Assembly: GCA_963772935.1 (NCBI GenBank)
Contig: CAVYZK010000009.1
Coordinates: 992,001-1,056,000, forward strand
Length of the DNA stretch: 64,000 bases
Origin: JANNNF01 sp963772935
Lineage (GTDB): Bacteria; Pseudomonadota; Alphaproteobacteria; Rhodobacterales; Rhodobacteraceae
Reading direction: 5' to 3'
Below the pieces are notes generated by a model that saw only the letters and a program-made list of their open reading frames with translations, did not search any database and was not told the origin of the DNA. Positions 1 to 8,220 of this stretch are shown one piece after another (the first letter of the stretch is position 1; each line of letters begins with the position of its first letter). Position numbers and translations under genes: made by a program.

Positions 1-276
1 CACGCGCGGCGGGTGAAAGTCGGTATCCAGCACGGGTTCGCGCCGCTTCCCGCCATCCCAAGTCCATGCCTTCGGTTCGCTGAAACCTTGCGAGGTTGAG
101 GCAGACGCCATGACAGGCGCACGCGGCACCCGAACGGTCTTCCGTGCCTTGGGCAGGTTCGGTGATCGCCACATGCGGTCGCACTCGACACAACGGTTGC
201 ACTTGACGCAGCGCTCAGCGACATGGCCGTGATTGCAGGGTTCGCCCGTGAAGAACCGGACCAGCCCGCGCCGCAC
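1..276 (-). pseudogene. Zinc-finger-like (phage/HNH-associated) protein fragment, partial at window edge
   Basis: An open minus-strand frame runs off the left edge of the window and is closed upstream by a stop at 322-324. A GTG at 276 is the best start, but the beginning is probably lost. The frame contains FFTGEPCNHGHVAERC followed by two further Cys pairs ending near codon 35. This FTGxPCxxGH..C..C pattern is known to me from small zinc-binding domains of phage-type and HNH-associated proteins. The rest of the readable chain is basic and unrecognised. The 5' part overlaps the start of the plus-strand hydrolase frame, so the two are joined at a rearrangement point near 285-300. It could be a remnant rather than an expressed gene. 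Confidence 0.3.
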
Positions 277-919
277 GTTGCAGCAGGGGTTTGGTGCGGT
301 GGCATTAGCGTCGCCCGAAGATCAGGCCAAGCACCCGTCTTTTGTGCTCGCGCCGCAGTTTCCCGTGCCGCTGGCCAATGATGCGTCGCAAACCTCGGTC
401 TATGTGGATATTCTACCCCGGTTGATCGACCGGATCGCGCAGAACTACGCGGTTGACCGCAACCGCCTTTACGCGACTGGCCAGTCAGGCGGCTGCATGA
501 CCAGCCTCGCCCTCGGGATCGCACAGCCAGACCTGTTTGCCGCCACGCTCTGTGTTGCCGGGCAATGGGACGCCGCCGCCGTCGCACCGTTGGCGGATGA
601 CAGGCTTTGGGTGATCGTGTCCGAGGATGATACCAAGGCGTTTCCGGGTATGACCGCGATCATGGAGGTGCTGGGTGCCAATGGCGCGCACATCACCCGG
701 GGCAGTCTGGATGCCAAGGCATCAGCGGATGATCAGGCGGCAGCGGTGGCGGCGATCCGCGCCAATGGGGTGGGCCGCAACGTATTCTTCACAACCTTTG
801 CTGCGGGCAGTGTTCTGGACGCAGACGGTGCCGCGAAAGGGGCCGGGCATATGAACACCTGGTACTATGCCTATGACATCCCTGCCCTGCGCGACTGGCT
901 TTTCGAACAAAGCCGCTGA
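233..919 (+). pseudogene. N-terminally truncated alpha/beta hydrolase (esterase / PHB-depolymerase-like)
   Basis: The 228-residue frame carries the nucleophile motif GQSGG (Ser85), a likely acid in the VSEDD segment and a likely catalytic His in GHMNTW near the end, the order of an alpha/beta hydrolase. Family resemblance (ASPEDQAKHPSFVLAPQFP, typical of LpqC/PHB-depolymerase-like esterases) begins only about codon 20. The first 20 codons lie over a minus-strand zinc-finger-like frame and do not look like a hydrolase N-terminus. In related proteins this region is preceded by a further N-terminal part, including the first strands of the fold. The gene therefore appears to be cut by a rearrangement near 290 and is probably inactive. 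No ribosome-binding site is evident at the ATG. Confidence 0.55.
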
Positions 920-1488
920 GTTGGCCTGACCCAGCAATATGGACCGGCCCTGCGCCTGTCCTTCACCTTTATTACTCCGTAAATCAGGTCCGGTTTTACG
1001 CCACTAGAACGGGGTCTGGGGATCATGGTCAGCACGGCAGCAATAATGATCACAGCACCGCAGGCTGCTTTGACGATCAAGGAAATCACGGTGGTCTGCC
1101 GCGCAAGGCCGCCGACATGCCGCGCTTCCATCTTGCGCTCGAAGAAACCCAGACTGCCGGCATAGCCGCTGGCATGGCGGTCGGTTGGCAAAAGGCCGAT
1201 GGTCGGCAGCGTATCGTTCGATCCGCTGATCATGCCGCTGTCAGGCGCAAGCTGGCTTGCAAGCATCACTGCGAGGGCTTCCTTATCGTCGCTGACCGGA
1301 CCAGCAAGAGCCACTATCTCTCCGGGTTGCATCTGAAAATCAACGCTCTCAGCCCATCGCCGACATTCGACCCTTGCACGTTCTGCAGGGGCGGCGTTCC
1401 GGAAAGCCGCCGCCACAGACCTTGCGCTGCAATCCTCCCCGGACGGTTCCACGTTCAGGATGACCGTGCCATTCCCCCTTGCCCCCAC
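871..1488 (-). pseudogene. Degenerate sugar ABC transporter ATP-binding domain fragment
   Basis: The frame opens with GTG three bases after the stop of the AceE-like gene. Residues about 55-125 resemble the second ATPase domain of RbsA/MglA-type proteins: PGEIVALAGPV where GEIVGLAGLVGAG is expected, then LLPTDRHASGY where the family has VPEDRKxxG. The Walker A Gly/Lys residues are absent (VSDDKE) and no signature or Walker B motif follows. The C-terminal part has one hydrophobic stretch and then reads into unrelated sequence. It is most likely a decayed fragment. The assignment rests on short motif similarity only. Confidence 0.35.
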
Positions 1489-1491
1489 CGA

Positions 1492-3846
1492 TTATCTGTT
1501 GCCGGGCGACAGGGCGAGGATCGCTTGTGCCAGCGTCGTCCTGTCCAACCCGAAATGGCGGTAGAGGTCGCCGATGGTGCCGGTCTGGCCGAAATGTTCC
1601 ACCCCATGCGATACGGTCCGGTGGCCGCAGACAGACCCCAGCCATGCCAGCGTGGCCGGATGCCCGTCTATCACGGTCAGGATCAGGCAATCGCGGGGCA
1701 AGGCGGCAAACAACGTCTCGATATGGCTGCGGGCGTCAGGCTTGCCCCGAACGCGGGCGCGTTGTGCGGCGGTCCAGCCTGCGTTCAGCCGGTCAGCAGA
1801 GGTGACCGCCAGCACCCCCACATCACGCCGTGCCTCGCCGATCAGGCCCGCGGCCGCTATCGCCTCGGGCGCGACGGCCCCTTGGTACGCGATGACGACC
1901 GAACAGTTGGGCCCCGGTTTGCGCAGCCAATAGGCACCGTCGATGGCGCCTTGGCGAAAGGCGTCGTCATGGCGTTTGCCGGGTTGTTCCAGCGGATTGG
2001 TGGTCAGGCGCAGATAGACCGACCCACCGGTTTCATCGCGCAGCCAGGTGCGTTCGTCTGTTCCGTCGCCATCGCGTTGCAGATAGTCGAAGGCCCATTC
2101 CATGATCACCGCCAGCTCGTCGGCAAAGGCAGGCTCAAACGCCGCCAGCCCGTCTTGCGCCATCCCGGTCAGCGGGGTGCCGATGGATTGATGCGCGCCG
2201 CCTTCGGGGGCCAGCGTCACGCCCGACGGAGTGCCGACAATGATGAAGCGGGCATCCTGATAACAGGCATAGTTCAGCGCATCGAGGCCACGGTGGACGA
2301 AAGGGTCATAGACCGTGCCGATGGGAAACAGCCGTTTGCCGAACAGGCTGTGGGACAGGCCAGCAGCACCCAGCAGCAAGAACAGGTTCATCTCGGCGAT
2401 GCCCAGTTCAATATGCTGGCCTTCTGGCGCAAATTCCCATTTGGCGGTCGAGGGGATGCGATGCTCGATAAAGGCATCGGCCTGCACCTTGCGGGCGAAC
2501 AGCTTGCGGCGGTTGACCCAAGGGCCAAGGCTGGTGGTGCCCGTCACATCGGGCGAGGTGGTGACGATCCGGGCGGCAAGGGCACTGTCGCCTTTGGACA
2601 GATCATCAAGTATCTTGCCAAAGGCGCCTTGCGTCGAAATCTCACGGTCGGTGTCCAGCGCGATGCGGGGCACGGCGATGCGGGCATCGTGAAACCGGCG
2701 GCGGCCCTTGGCGAAAAACGGAACGCGCGCCAGAAAATCGCGCAGCGCGGACGGGTCGGCGACGGTAGCAAACGCCTCCCACTCCTGCCCCGCTGGCACC
2801 CCCATATGCGCCTGCCAGCCCGCAAACTGCGTGGGGTTCATCAGGCCGCCATGGTTGTCCTTGTGGCCGGCAATCGGTGTGCCCCAACCCTTGATGGTGT
2901 AGGCGAGAAAACAGGTCGGCCTGTCGTGGGTGACGGCGTCAAACGCCTCGGCCATGGTCTGCACGCAGTTGCCGCCCAGATTTTCCATCAGCGCAGCCAG
3001 ATCGGCATCTGATCGCCGCTCGATCAGAGCTGTCACATCGCCCTGATCCCCCAGATCATCCATCAGCCGCTTGCGCCAGACCGCCCCGCCCATAAAGGTC
3101 AGCGCGGCATACTGCTGGTTCGGGCAGGCATCGATCCAGTCGCGCAGCGCGCGGCCGCCAGGTTCGTCAAACGCGGCCCGTTGCAGCGCGCCGTGTTTGA
3201 TCCGCACCACATCCCAGCCAAAGGCATCGAAGATCTTCTCGATCCGGCCAAACAGACCTTCCCGCACGATCCCATCCAGCGACTGCCGGTTATAGTCGAT
3301 GATCCACCAGCAATTGCGCAGGCCGTTTTTCCAGCCTTCCTGCAACGCCTCATACACATTGCCCTCGTCCAGTTCCGCATCGCCCACTAGCGCCACCATC
3401 CGGCCCAAGGGCAGATCGCGGCCCCAGTCCTTGGCGGCGATATAATCCTGCACCAAGGATGCAAACGAGGTGATCGCCACCCCCAGCCCCACCGACCCGG
3501 TGGAAAAATCCACATCGTCAACATCCTTGGTGCGCGACGGGTAGGATTGCACCCCGCCAAGGCCACGGAAATTCTCCATCCTCTCACGGTCCAGATTGCC
3601 CATCAGATACTGGATAGCATGAAACACCGGCGAGGCATGGGGCTTGACCGCCACCCGGTCTTGCGGGCGCAGGGCCGAGAAATACAGGGCGGTCAGGATG
3701 GACACCATCGAGGCAGAGGACGCCTGATGCCCGCCGATCTTGATCCCGTCCACCTTGGGCCGGATGTGATTGGCGTGATGGATCATCCAGTGCGACAACC
3801 ACAGCAGCCGCTGTTCAATGGTTTTCAGATGGGGCAAATCGGGCAT
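1492..3846 (-). CDS. AceE-like thiamine-diphosphate 2-oxoacid dehydrogenase E1 (MdeB-like)
   Basis: The 784-residue protein has the two-part transketolase fold of homodimeric pyruvate dehydrogenase E1. The N-terminal half includes HQASSASM, the ThDP motif GDAELDEGN and, about 30 residues on, DYNRQSLDG. The C-terminal half holds IELGIAEMN, the site of the catalytic Glu, and TPSGVTLAPEGGAHQS. The start at 3846 was preferred to an upstream one because AAGGAG lies seven bases before it. It is shorter than E. coli AceE (about 890). It is divergent from an Lrp-type gene, the arrangement of Pseudomonas mdeR-mdeB, whose MdeB acts on 2-oxobutyrate from methionine. The neighbouring ACC deaminase remnant would also make 2-oxobutyrate. 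Substrate preference for 2-oxobutyrate is inference; pyruvate is the alternative. Confidence 0.85.
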   Translation of the reverse strand: MPDLPHLKTIEQRLLWLSHWMIHHANHIRPKVDGIKIGGHQASSASMVSILTALYFSALRPQDRVAVKPHASPVFHAIQYLMGNLDRERMENFRGLGGVQSYPSRTKDVDDVDFSTGSVGLGVAITSFASLVQDYIAAKDWGRDLPLGRMVALVGDAELDEGNVYEALQEGWKNGLRNCWWIIDYNRQSLDGIVREGLFGRIEKIFDAFGWDVVRIKHGALQRAAFDEPGGRALRDWIDACPNQQYAALTFMGGAVWRKRLMDDLGDQGDVTALIERRSDADLAALMENLGGNCVQTMAEAFDAVTHDRPTCFLAYTIKGWGTPIAGHKDNHGGLMNPTQFAGWQAHMGVPAGQEWEAFATVADPSALRDFLARVPFFAKGRRRFHDARIAVPRIALDTDREISTQGAFGKILDDLSKGDSALAARIVTTSPDVTGTTSLGPWVNRRKLFARKVQADAFIEHRIPSTAKWEFAPEGQHIELGIAEMNLFLLLGAAGLSHSLFGKRLFPIGTVYDPFVHRGLDALNYACYQDARFIIVGTPSGVTLAPEGGAHQSIGTPLTGMAQDGLAAFEPAFADELAVIMEWAFDYLQRDGDGTDERTWLRDETGGSVYLRLTTNPLEQPGKRHDDAFRQGAIDGAYWLRKPGPNCSVVIAYQGAVAPEAIAAAGLIGEARRDVGVLAVTSADRLNAGWTAAQRARVRGKPDARSHIETLFAALPRDCLILTVIDGHPATLAWLGSVCGHRTVSHGVEHFGQTGTIGDLYRHFGLDRTTLAQAILALSPGNR

Positions 3847-3977
3847 CGGCAACTCCTTTGGACAAGAATATCGCAGTACTTGGGCGAGATTCCGGCATTT
3901 TACCTGTCTTTTCGCACTCCGATTGCTTATATTCGGCGTCAAGTTGACAAGAGGCGCTGATTTTCGGCGTATATCAC

Positions 3978-4436
3978 GTGAAACTGGATCAGATCGACCA
4001 CCGAATTCTGAAAGAACTGCAGGCAGATGCGCGCATCTCGCATCAGGAACTGAGCGAGCGTGTCGGCCTGTCGCCCTCGCCCTGTGCGCGGCGCATCCGC
4101 CGGCTAGAGGCTGAAGGCTTCATCACCGGCTACAGCGCCGTGGTGGACGAGGTACGCATGGGCTTTGGCTTCAGTGTCTTCGTCTCCGTCAAGCTGGATC
4201 AGCAGGTGGACCGCAAACTTGTCGAGTTCGAGCGCGAGGTCAAACTCTGCCCCGAAGTTGTAGAGTGTTGGCTGATGACCGGCAGCTTCGACTATCTGCT
4301 TCGCATTTCGGTTATCGACCTGAACGACTTCGAGCACTTTTTGACAGGACGTCTAACCAAGATCGGCGGGGTTGCTTCGATAGAATCTTCAATCCCTATC
4401 CGATGGGTAAAGCGGCAATCCGCGCGGATCAGCTGA
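3978..4436 (+). CDS. Lrp/AsnC family transcriptional regulator
   Basis: The 152-residue protein is a full-length Lrp/AsnC regulator. An N-terminal helix-turn-helix (MKLDQIDHRILKELQADARI, then LSERVGLSPSPCARRIRRLE) is followed by the RAM ligand-binding domain, with GSFDYLLRI near residue 105 and a C-terminal IPIRWVK strand. The start is GTG at 3978, chosen because it gives the canonical beginning of the family. It is divergent from the AceE-like gene across 131 bp. That gap carries a repeated TTCGGCGT element (near 3933 and 3963) and the palindrome TCAAGTTGA (near 3940), candidate operator parts. By analogy with MdeR it probably senses an amino acid and activates the E1 gene. Confidence 0.92.
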   Translation: MKLDQIDHRILKELQADARISHQELSERVGLSPSPCARRIRRLEAEGFITGYSAVVDEVRMGFGFSVFVSVKLDQQVDRKLVEFEREVKLCPEVVECWLMTGSFDYLLRISVIDLNDFEHFLTGRLTKIGGVASIESSIPIRWVKRQSARIS

Positions 4437-4715
4437 GCTCAGGACTTGCTCTCTGATCACGGCCAGAGCATGACGGTTGCAACGACAGCGACAACTCTGA
4501 GGCAAAACTTCGCACATCTTTCGTATCGCGTCACCACCCTACGCCCGAATTTCAATGGCCTTAGAGTCAATACCTCTTAAACCTCTTGCCGGGTTTTCAC
4601 TTCTTGATTGTTTCTGGACACCAAGGGTTGTCGCGTTGACGTCGCCCCCTGCACCTCGCCAATTTGAGGTAGACTCTGGCCTAACAGACAGTACCACAGA
4701 CGAAGCGCAGCAGGT

Positions 4716-5234
4716 TTACCCAAGCGCGCCGTATTTGTGAACGCTGGCCCCCGCCGGAATTGCATAGGGCATCGCGCCCGCATCCCGCACCGACTGGATC
4801 GCGTTTTCCCAGCTTTGCCGGATGCCGATGTCAAAGCCATCCTCCACCAGCCGCGAATCCGGGCCCATCAGGCGCGTCATCAGAATGTTGCCGACCCGGT
4901 CATAGACCGCATCATAATGCGGCACCCATTTTTCCTGCACGACGACGCATTTCATGCCGATCTTGGCCGCCGTCGCCGCCACCATCCGGGTGTGGTTCGA
5001 CTGCACCCCGCCAATGGACACCAACGTATCGGCCCCCGACGCGATGGCATCCGGCACGATATACTCCAGCTTGCGCAGCTTGTTGCCGCCCATGGCCACC
5101 CCGGAATTGCAGTGATCGCGCTTGGCATAGATCTGCACCTTGCCACCCAGAGCTTCAGTCAGGCGGGGCAAATGTTCGATAGCGGTCGGCCCGAAGGTCA
5201 GGGGATAGCGGTCGAATTTTTCAAGCAAGGACAT
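4716..5234 (-). pseudogene. acdS: ACC deaminase, C-terminally truncated
   Basis: The first 170 residues match 1-aminocyclopropane-1-carboxylate deaminase closely. They include YPLTFGPTAIEHLPRL, the PLP lysine region GGNKLRKLEY (Lys at about residue 52), SIGGVQSNHTRMVAA, and the stretch YAIPAGASVHKYGALG. The intact enzyme is about 337 residues. Here the frame stops immediately after GALG and nothing downstream (4437-4715) restores the C-terminal half. That 280-bp stretch is comparatively AT-rich and unrecognised. ACC deaminase converts ACC to 2-oxobutyrate and ammonia. The truncated chain lacks the rest of the PLP fold and is expected to be inactive. The divergent regulator starts 12 bp away. 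Confidence 0.85.
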
Positions 5235-5246
5235 GTGGCTGTCTGC

Positions 5247-5759
5247 ATGGTTCAGGTGGAGAGAAGGCTAACAGGGCAGCCGAAAATATGGCTTTCCACC
5301 AAGGAATTGGATCGAATCGACCGAAACATCCTGCGCGCTTTGCAAAAGGACGGGCGCTTGGCCAATGCCGATCTGGCAAAAATGGTCAACGCCAGTGCGG
5401 CGACCTGCCATCGCCGCACACAGCGGCTGTTTGAGGAGTGGTATATCGGGTCGGTCCGCGCGCAGGTCAGCCCCGGGGCGGTGGGTCTTGGCGCGCTGAT
5501 CATGGTCGGTGTGGTGCTGGACCGGTCGACGCCGGAAAGCTTTGCCGCGTTCGCAAAGGCGTTCGGCGCGATGAAAGAGGTGCTGGACTGCAACCTTGTC
5601 GCCGGGGATTTCGACTATCTGCTGAAAATCCGGGTGCGGGAAATGGCGGGGTTCAACCTGCTGCACGGGCGCATGCTGATCACCCTGCCCGGTGTGCGGC
5701 AGATCAGGACGTTCTCCGTGCTGAAAGAGGTCAAGGAAAACGCGCCACTGGCCTTTTGA
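5247..5759 (+). CDS. Lrp/AsnC family regulator, AcdR-like
   Basis: A 170-residue Lrp/AsnC protein. The helix-turn-helix begins near residue 21 with ELDRIDRNILRALQKDGRL and continues ADLAKMVNASAATCHRRTQR; the RAM domain includes VAGDFDYLLKIRV and PGVRQIRTFSV. ATG 5247 leaves only 12 bp to the divergent ACC deaminase start and adds a 20-residue tail not usual in the family. TTG 5307 would give the standard N-terminus but has a poorly spaced Shine-Dalgarno, so the start is uncertain. Divergent placement next to acdS matches AcdR, the known activator of ACC deaminase genes. Since its probable target is truncated, it may now be an orphan. Confidence 0.85.
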   Translation: MVQVERRLTGQPKIWLSTKELDRIDRNILRALQKDGRLANADLAKMVNASAATCHRRTQRLFEEWYIGSVRAQVSPGAVGLGALIMVGVVLDRSTPESFAAFAKAFGAMKEVLDCNLVAGDFDYLLKIRVREMAGFNLLHGRMLITLPGVRQIRTFSVLKEVKENAPLAF

Positions 5760-6202
5760 CAGGCGGGCAACAGCGGTAGTCCAAACCAACGATCCGCTGC
5801 TTATGACCCCGTTTCAAGATCACGCAACCGGTATGCGCCGGCCTGACAGATCTTCCACTGGCCCCCTGCCCGCTAGAGTGGCACCAGATTAAGCCCCTTA
5901 GGGAAGGGAGCGCCTTGTTGCCCGCATGAAAGCTTTGCAGCACGGCCACCCCCCCGCTTTTCGCCGCGGTGGCCAAGCGGGTCACCCCGGGCAGCAAGTG
6001 GTCATCGGTGCCATGACGACGCGGTTGCGCAAGGCGATGCCGCAGGTCAGCGGCAAGGAGGCGAATAATGCGGGATATGACGTCGGATTGGTCCTGCGCA
6101 GAGAGATCGGCCTGTTGCCTTGACCGCAATCTAGGCACCGTGAGTGCTTCGGATTGGACGATTAATTGCGGTCGATCCCAGAAAGAAGGTTTCTGAATTC
6201 TG
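5760..6202 (+). other. 443-bp gap without a recognisable gene
   Basis: No frame here gives a convincing protein. Short open frames (for example plus 5926-6123) have no family features and look like chance. A run of seven C at about 5947 interrupts every possible reading. The stretch lies between an orphaned regulator and a ruined LysR gene, so it may be decayed coding DNA, but I could not identify a parent gene. Confidence 0.5.
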
Positions 6203-6814
6203 ATGCCAATAGACAACCTTGACCGACATCCGCACCTTCATCGCGGTGGCCCGCGAGGGCAGTTTCACCTAGGCGGCGACGAAATACGGCGTCTCGCAAT
6301 CGGCGGTCAGCTACGCCGTGCGGATGCTGGAGGAGCGGCTGGGCGAACAGGTGGCGCGAGACAGGATCGCGCTGCGGATCGGGGCGGATTACGCCCAGAA
6401 AACGGTCGCATCCCCCGGCTACCTTGCAACGCATGGCACGCCACAGCCACCGCATGACCTGATGGCGCATGGCTGCGTTTGATGCGCCTGCCAACGTCAG
6501 GCGGGCTTTAGCCCATGTCCGATGCGAAAGAGGGTGAGGATATCCCCGTGCGGCCAAAAGGGCGCGGTATCTTCAACACCGTACCGATGATCCTTGCGGC
6601 GGTGCTGGACGGCATCGGTCTGGCGTCCCTGCCGGATGGCATTCTGAACCCGCTGATAGCTGAGGGACGACTGGTGCAGGTGCTGGCGGATTGGACGCCG
6701 AAGCGGCCCGGATACCACCTCTATTACCCGAGCCGGAAACAGCCATCGCCCGCGTTCAGCATCGTTCTGGATGCGCTGCGAAAACACCGCGCACAGACGG
6801 CTGAGCCGGGGTGA
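6203..6814 (+). pseudogene. LysR family transcriptional regulator, multiply disrupted
   Basis: Read across frames the sequence gives a LysR N-terminus (MPIDN, then LTDIRTFIAVAREGSFT and KYGVSQSAVSYAVRMLEERL). It then jumps to part of the effector domain (RIALRIGADY... ASPGYLATHGTPQPPHDLMAHGC) and ends with its C-terminal part (GRGIFNTVPMILAAVLDGIG to the TGA at 6814). Defects seen: an extra base near 6219, a TAG at about 6271 in the helix-turn-helix, a missing linker and first effector subdomain of roughly 80-100 residues near 6358, and a frame change near 6480. An intact protein would be about 300 residues. This is a true pseudogene, unlike the single-indel genes further right. Confidence 0.85.
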
Positions 6815-6820
6815 ACCGTG

Positions 6821-6873
6821 CTTCTTCTGCCCGGACTAAAGCGCAAAGCGCGCCGGGCAATGCCCCATTGCCC
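6821..6873 (-). repeat. 53-bp dispersed repeat, copy 1 (3' of first catabolic operon)
   Basis: Matches 27883-27935 at 44 of 53 positions, same orientation. It contains a perfect 7-bp hairpin (GGGCAAT 6855-6861, ATTGCCC 6867-6873). Read on the minus strand it lies 134 bp beyond the stop of the thiolase gene, the last gene of the large operon. It may be an mRNA 3'-end element or a small mobile repeat. No T-tract follows. Confidence 0.5.
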
Positions 6874-7007
6874 TCTCGTTGCGCATCTCAACAAGGCACG
6901 CCGGAGAGCAGCGCCGTTTCCATGAAGCGTCAACCCGCCCCAAGCGCAGGTCACACAGACCCGGGCTTTCGGCAACAGGCGTTCCAAGTGTAGGCGTGCG
7001 CGACCCT

Positions 7008-8204
7008 CTACTGCCCCGCCGCGCTCATGTTCTCGACAATGACCGCGATGCCTTGACCTCCCCCGATGCACATGGTGGCCAGACCGTAACGCCCCTCACT
7101 TCGCTGCAATTCATGGATCAGCTTGATCAAGATGATGGCCCCCGATGCCCCGATCGGGTGGCCAAGCGCCACAGCGCCCCCGTTGGGATTGGTCTTTTCA
7201 GGGGGAAATCCCAATTCCTGTGCAACCGCACAAGCCTGCGCCGCGAAGGCTTCATTCGACTCGATCACGTCAAGATCATCGACCGTCAGCCCGGCGCGCG
7301 CCAAAGCCTGCTTGACCGCAGGCACTGGGCCAAGGCCCATCACCGCGGGGGCGACGCCGCCCAGACCATAGGCCACGATCCGGGCCAACGGCACCACACC
7401 GCGCGCGGCGGCAACTCCGGCCTCCATCAGCACAAGGGCCGCTGCCCCATCGTTGATCCCCGACGCATTGCCCGCCGTGACGGTGCCGTCTTTCCTAAAG
7501 GCTGGGCGCAATTTCTCCATGTCGCCAGGCGTCACCTGCAGGCGCACATGCTCATCGGTGTCAAACACCACATCCGCCCTGCCCTTTTTCACGTTCAAAG
7601 GCAGGATCTGGCTGACAAAACGCCCTTCCGAAATGGCCTGTGCGGCGCGGCGGTGGCTTTCGACGGCGAAAGCATCCTGTGTGGCACGATCAATGCTGCG
7701 CTGTTCGGCCACGTTCTCGGCGGTGATGCCCATATGCCCATGGCCGAAGGGGTCGGTCAACGCACCGACCATCATATCCGTCGCGGCCAGATCGCCCATC
7801 TTCTGACCGACGCGGCCTTGGGTGATCAGATGGCCAGCCCGGCTCATGTTTTCGGTGCCACCTGCCAGCGTAATATCGGCATTGCCCAACAGGATTTGTT
7901 CGGCAGCCGTGACCACCGCCTGCAAGCCCGAGCCGCAGAGCCGGTTCAAGGTCAACGCCGGGGCGCTGTCGGGCACCCCGGCCCGCAGCGCCACGATGCG
8001 CGAGATATACATGTCTTCGGGGGCGGTATGGATCACGTTGCCAATCACGGTCTGACCAATGTCAGCACCTGTGCAACCTGCCCGGGCAATCGCCTCACGC
8101 GCGACAGCGGCACCAAGATCGCCGGGGGATATGCCCGCAAGCGCCCCCTGAAAACCGCCGATGGCGGTGCGCACACCGGATGCGATGATGACGGAACGGG
8201 TCAT
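7008..8204 (-). CDS. Acetyl-CoA acyltransferase (thiolase)
   Basis: The 398-residue thiolase has Cys90 (NRLCGSG) as acyl nucleophile, His349 in NGGAVALGHPIGASG and Cys379 in MCIGGGQG, and is full length. ATG 8204 was chosen over the longer frame because AAGGAG precedes it and the protein begins with the family's RSVIIASGVRTAIG. It is the last gene of the long minus-strand operon, 16 bp after the phosphotransferase. It would cleave a 3-ketoacyl-CoA to acetyl-CoA plus a shortened acyl-CoA, the natural end of the 4-hydroxyacid module encoded just upstream. A biosynthetic acetoacetyl-CoA role cannot be excluded from sequence alone. Confidence 0.93.
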   Translation of the reverse strand: MTRSVIIASGVRTAIGGFQGALAGISPGDLGAAVAREAIARAGCTGADIGQTVIGNVIHTAPEDMYISRIVALRAGVPDSAPALTLNRLCGSGLQAVVTAAEQILLGNADITLAGGTENMSRAGHLITQGRVGQKMGDLAATDMMVGALTDPFGHGHMGITAENVAEQRSIDRATQDAFAVESHRRAAQAISEGRFVSQILPLNVKKGRADVVFDTDEHVRLQVTPGDMEKLRPAFRKDGTVTAGNASGINDGAAALVLMEAGVAAARGVVPLARIVAYGLGGVAPAVMGLGPVPAVKQALARAGLTVDDLDVIESNEAFAAQACAVAQELGFPPEKTNPNGGAVALGHPIGASGAIILIKLIHELQRSEGRYGLATMCIGGGQGIAVIVENMSAAGQ

Positions 8205-8220
8205 GGGAGGCTCCTTTGGG

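Noticed and set aside
1117..3012. 631-codon plus-strand open frame
   Set aside because: It is antisense to the AceE-like gene, rich in Arg, Gln, His and Gly as expected of a GC-rich shadow frame, and has no family motifs.
3944..3974. TTGACA / TATATC promoter for the first Lrp gene
   Set aside because: The spacer is 19 bp and the second hexamer is poor and almost at the start codon; not convincing.
4437..4715. Insertion-sequence remnant replacing the end of ACC deaminase
   Set aside because: No transposase frame, terminal inverted repeat or target duplication could be identified.
4737..5246. N-terminal 170 codons of the long plus-strand frame that ends in the second Lrp gene
   Set aside because: This part is antisense to the ACC deaminase and shows shadow composition; the Lrp protein proper begins at or after 5247.
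5731..6216. 161-codon minus-strand open frame
   Set aside because: No motif, no ribosome-binding site, crosses a low-quality decayed gap; treated as chance.
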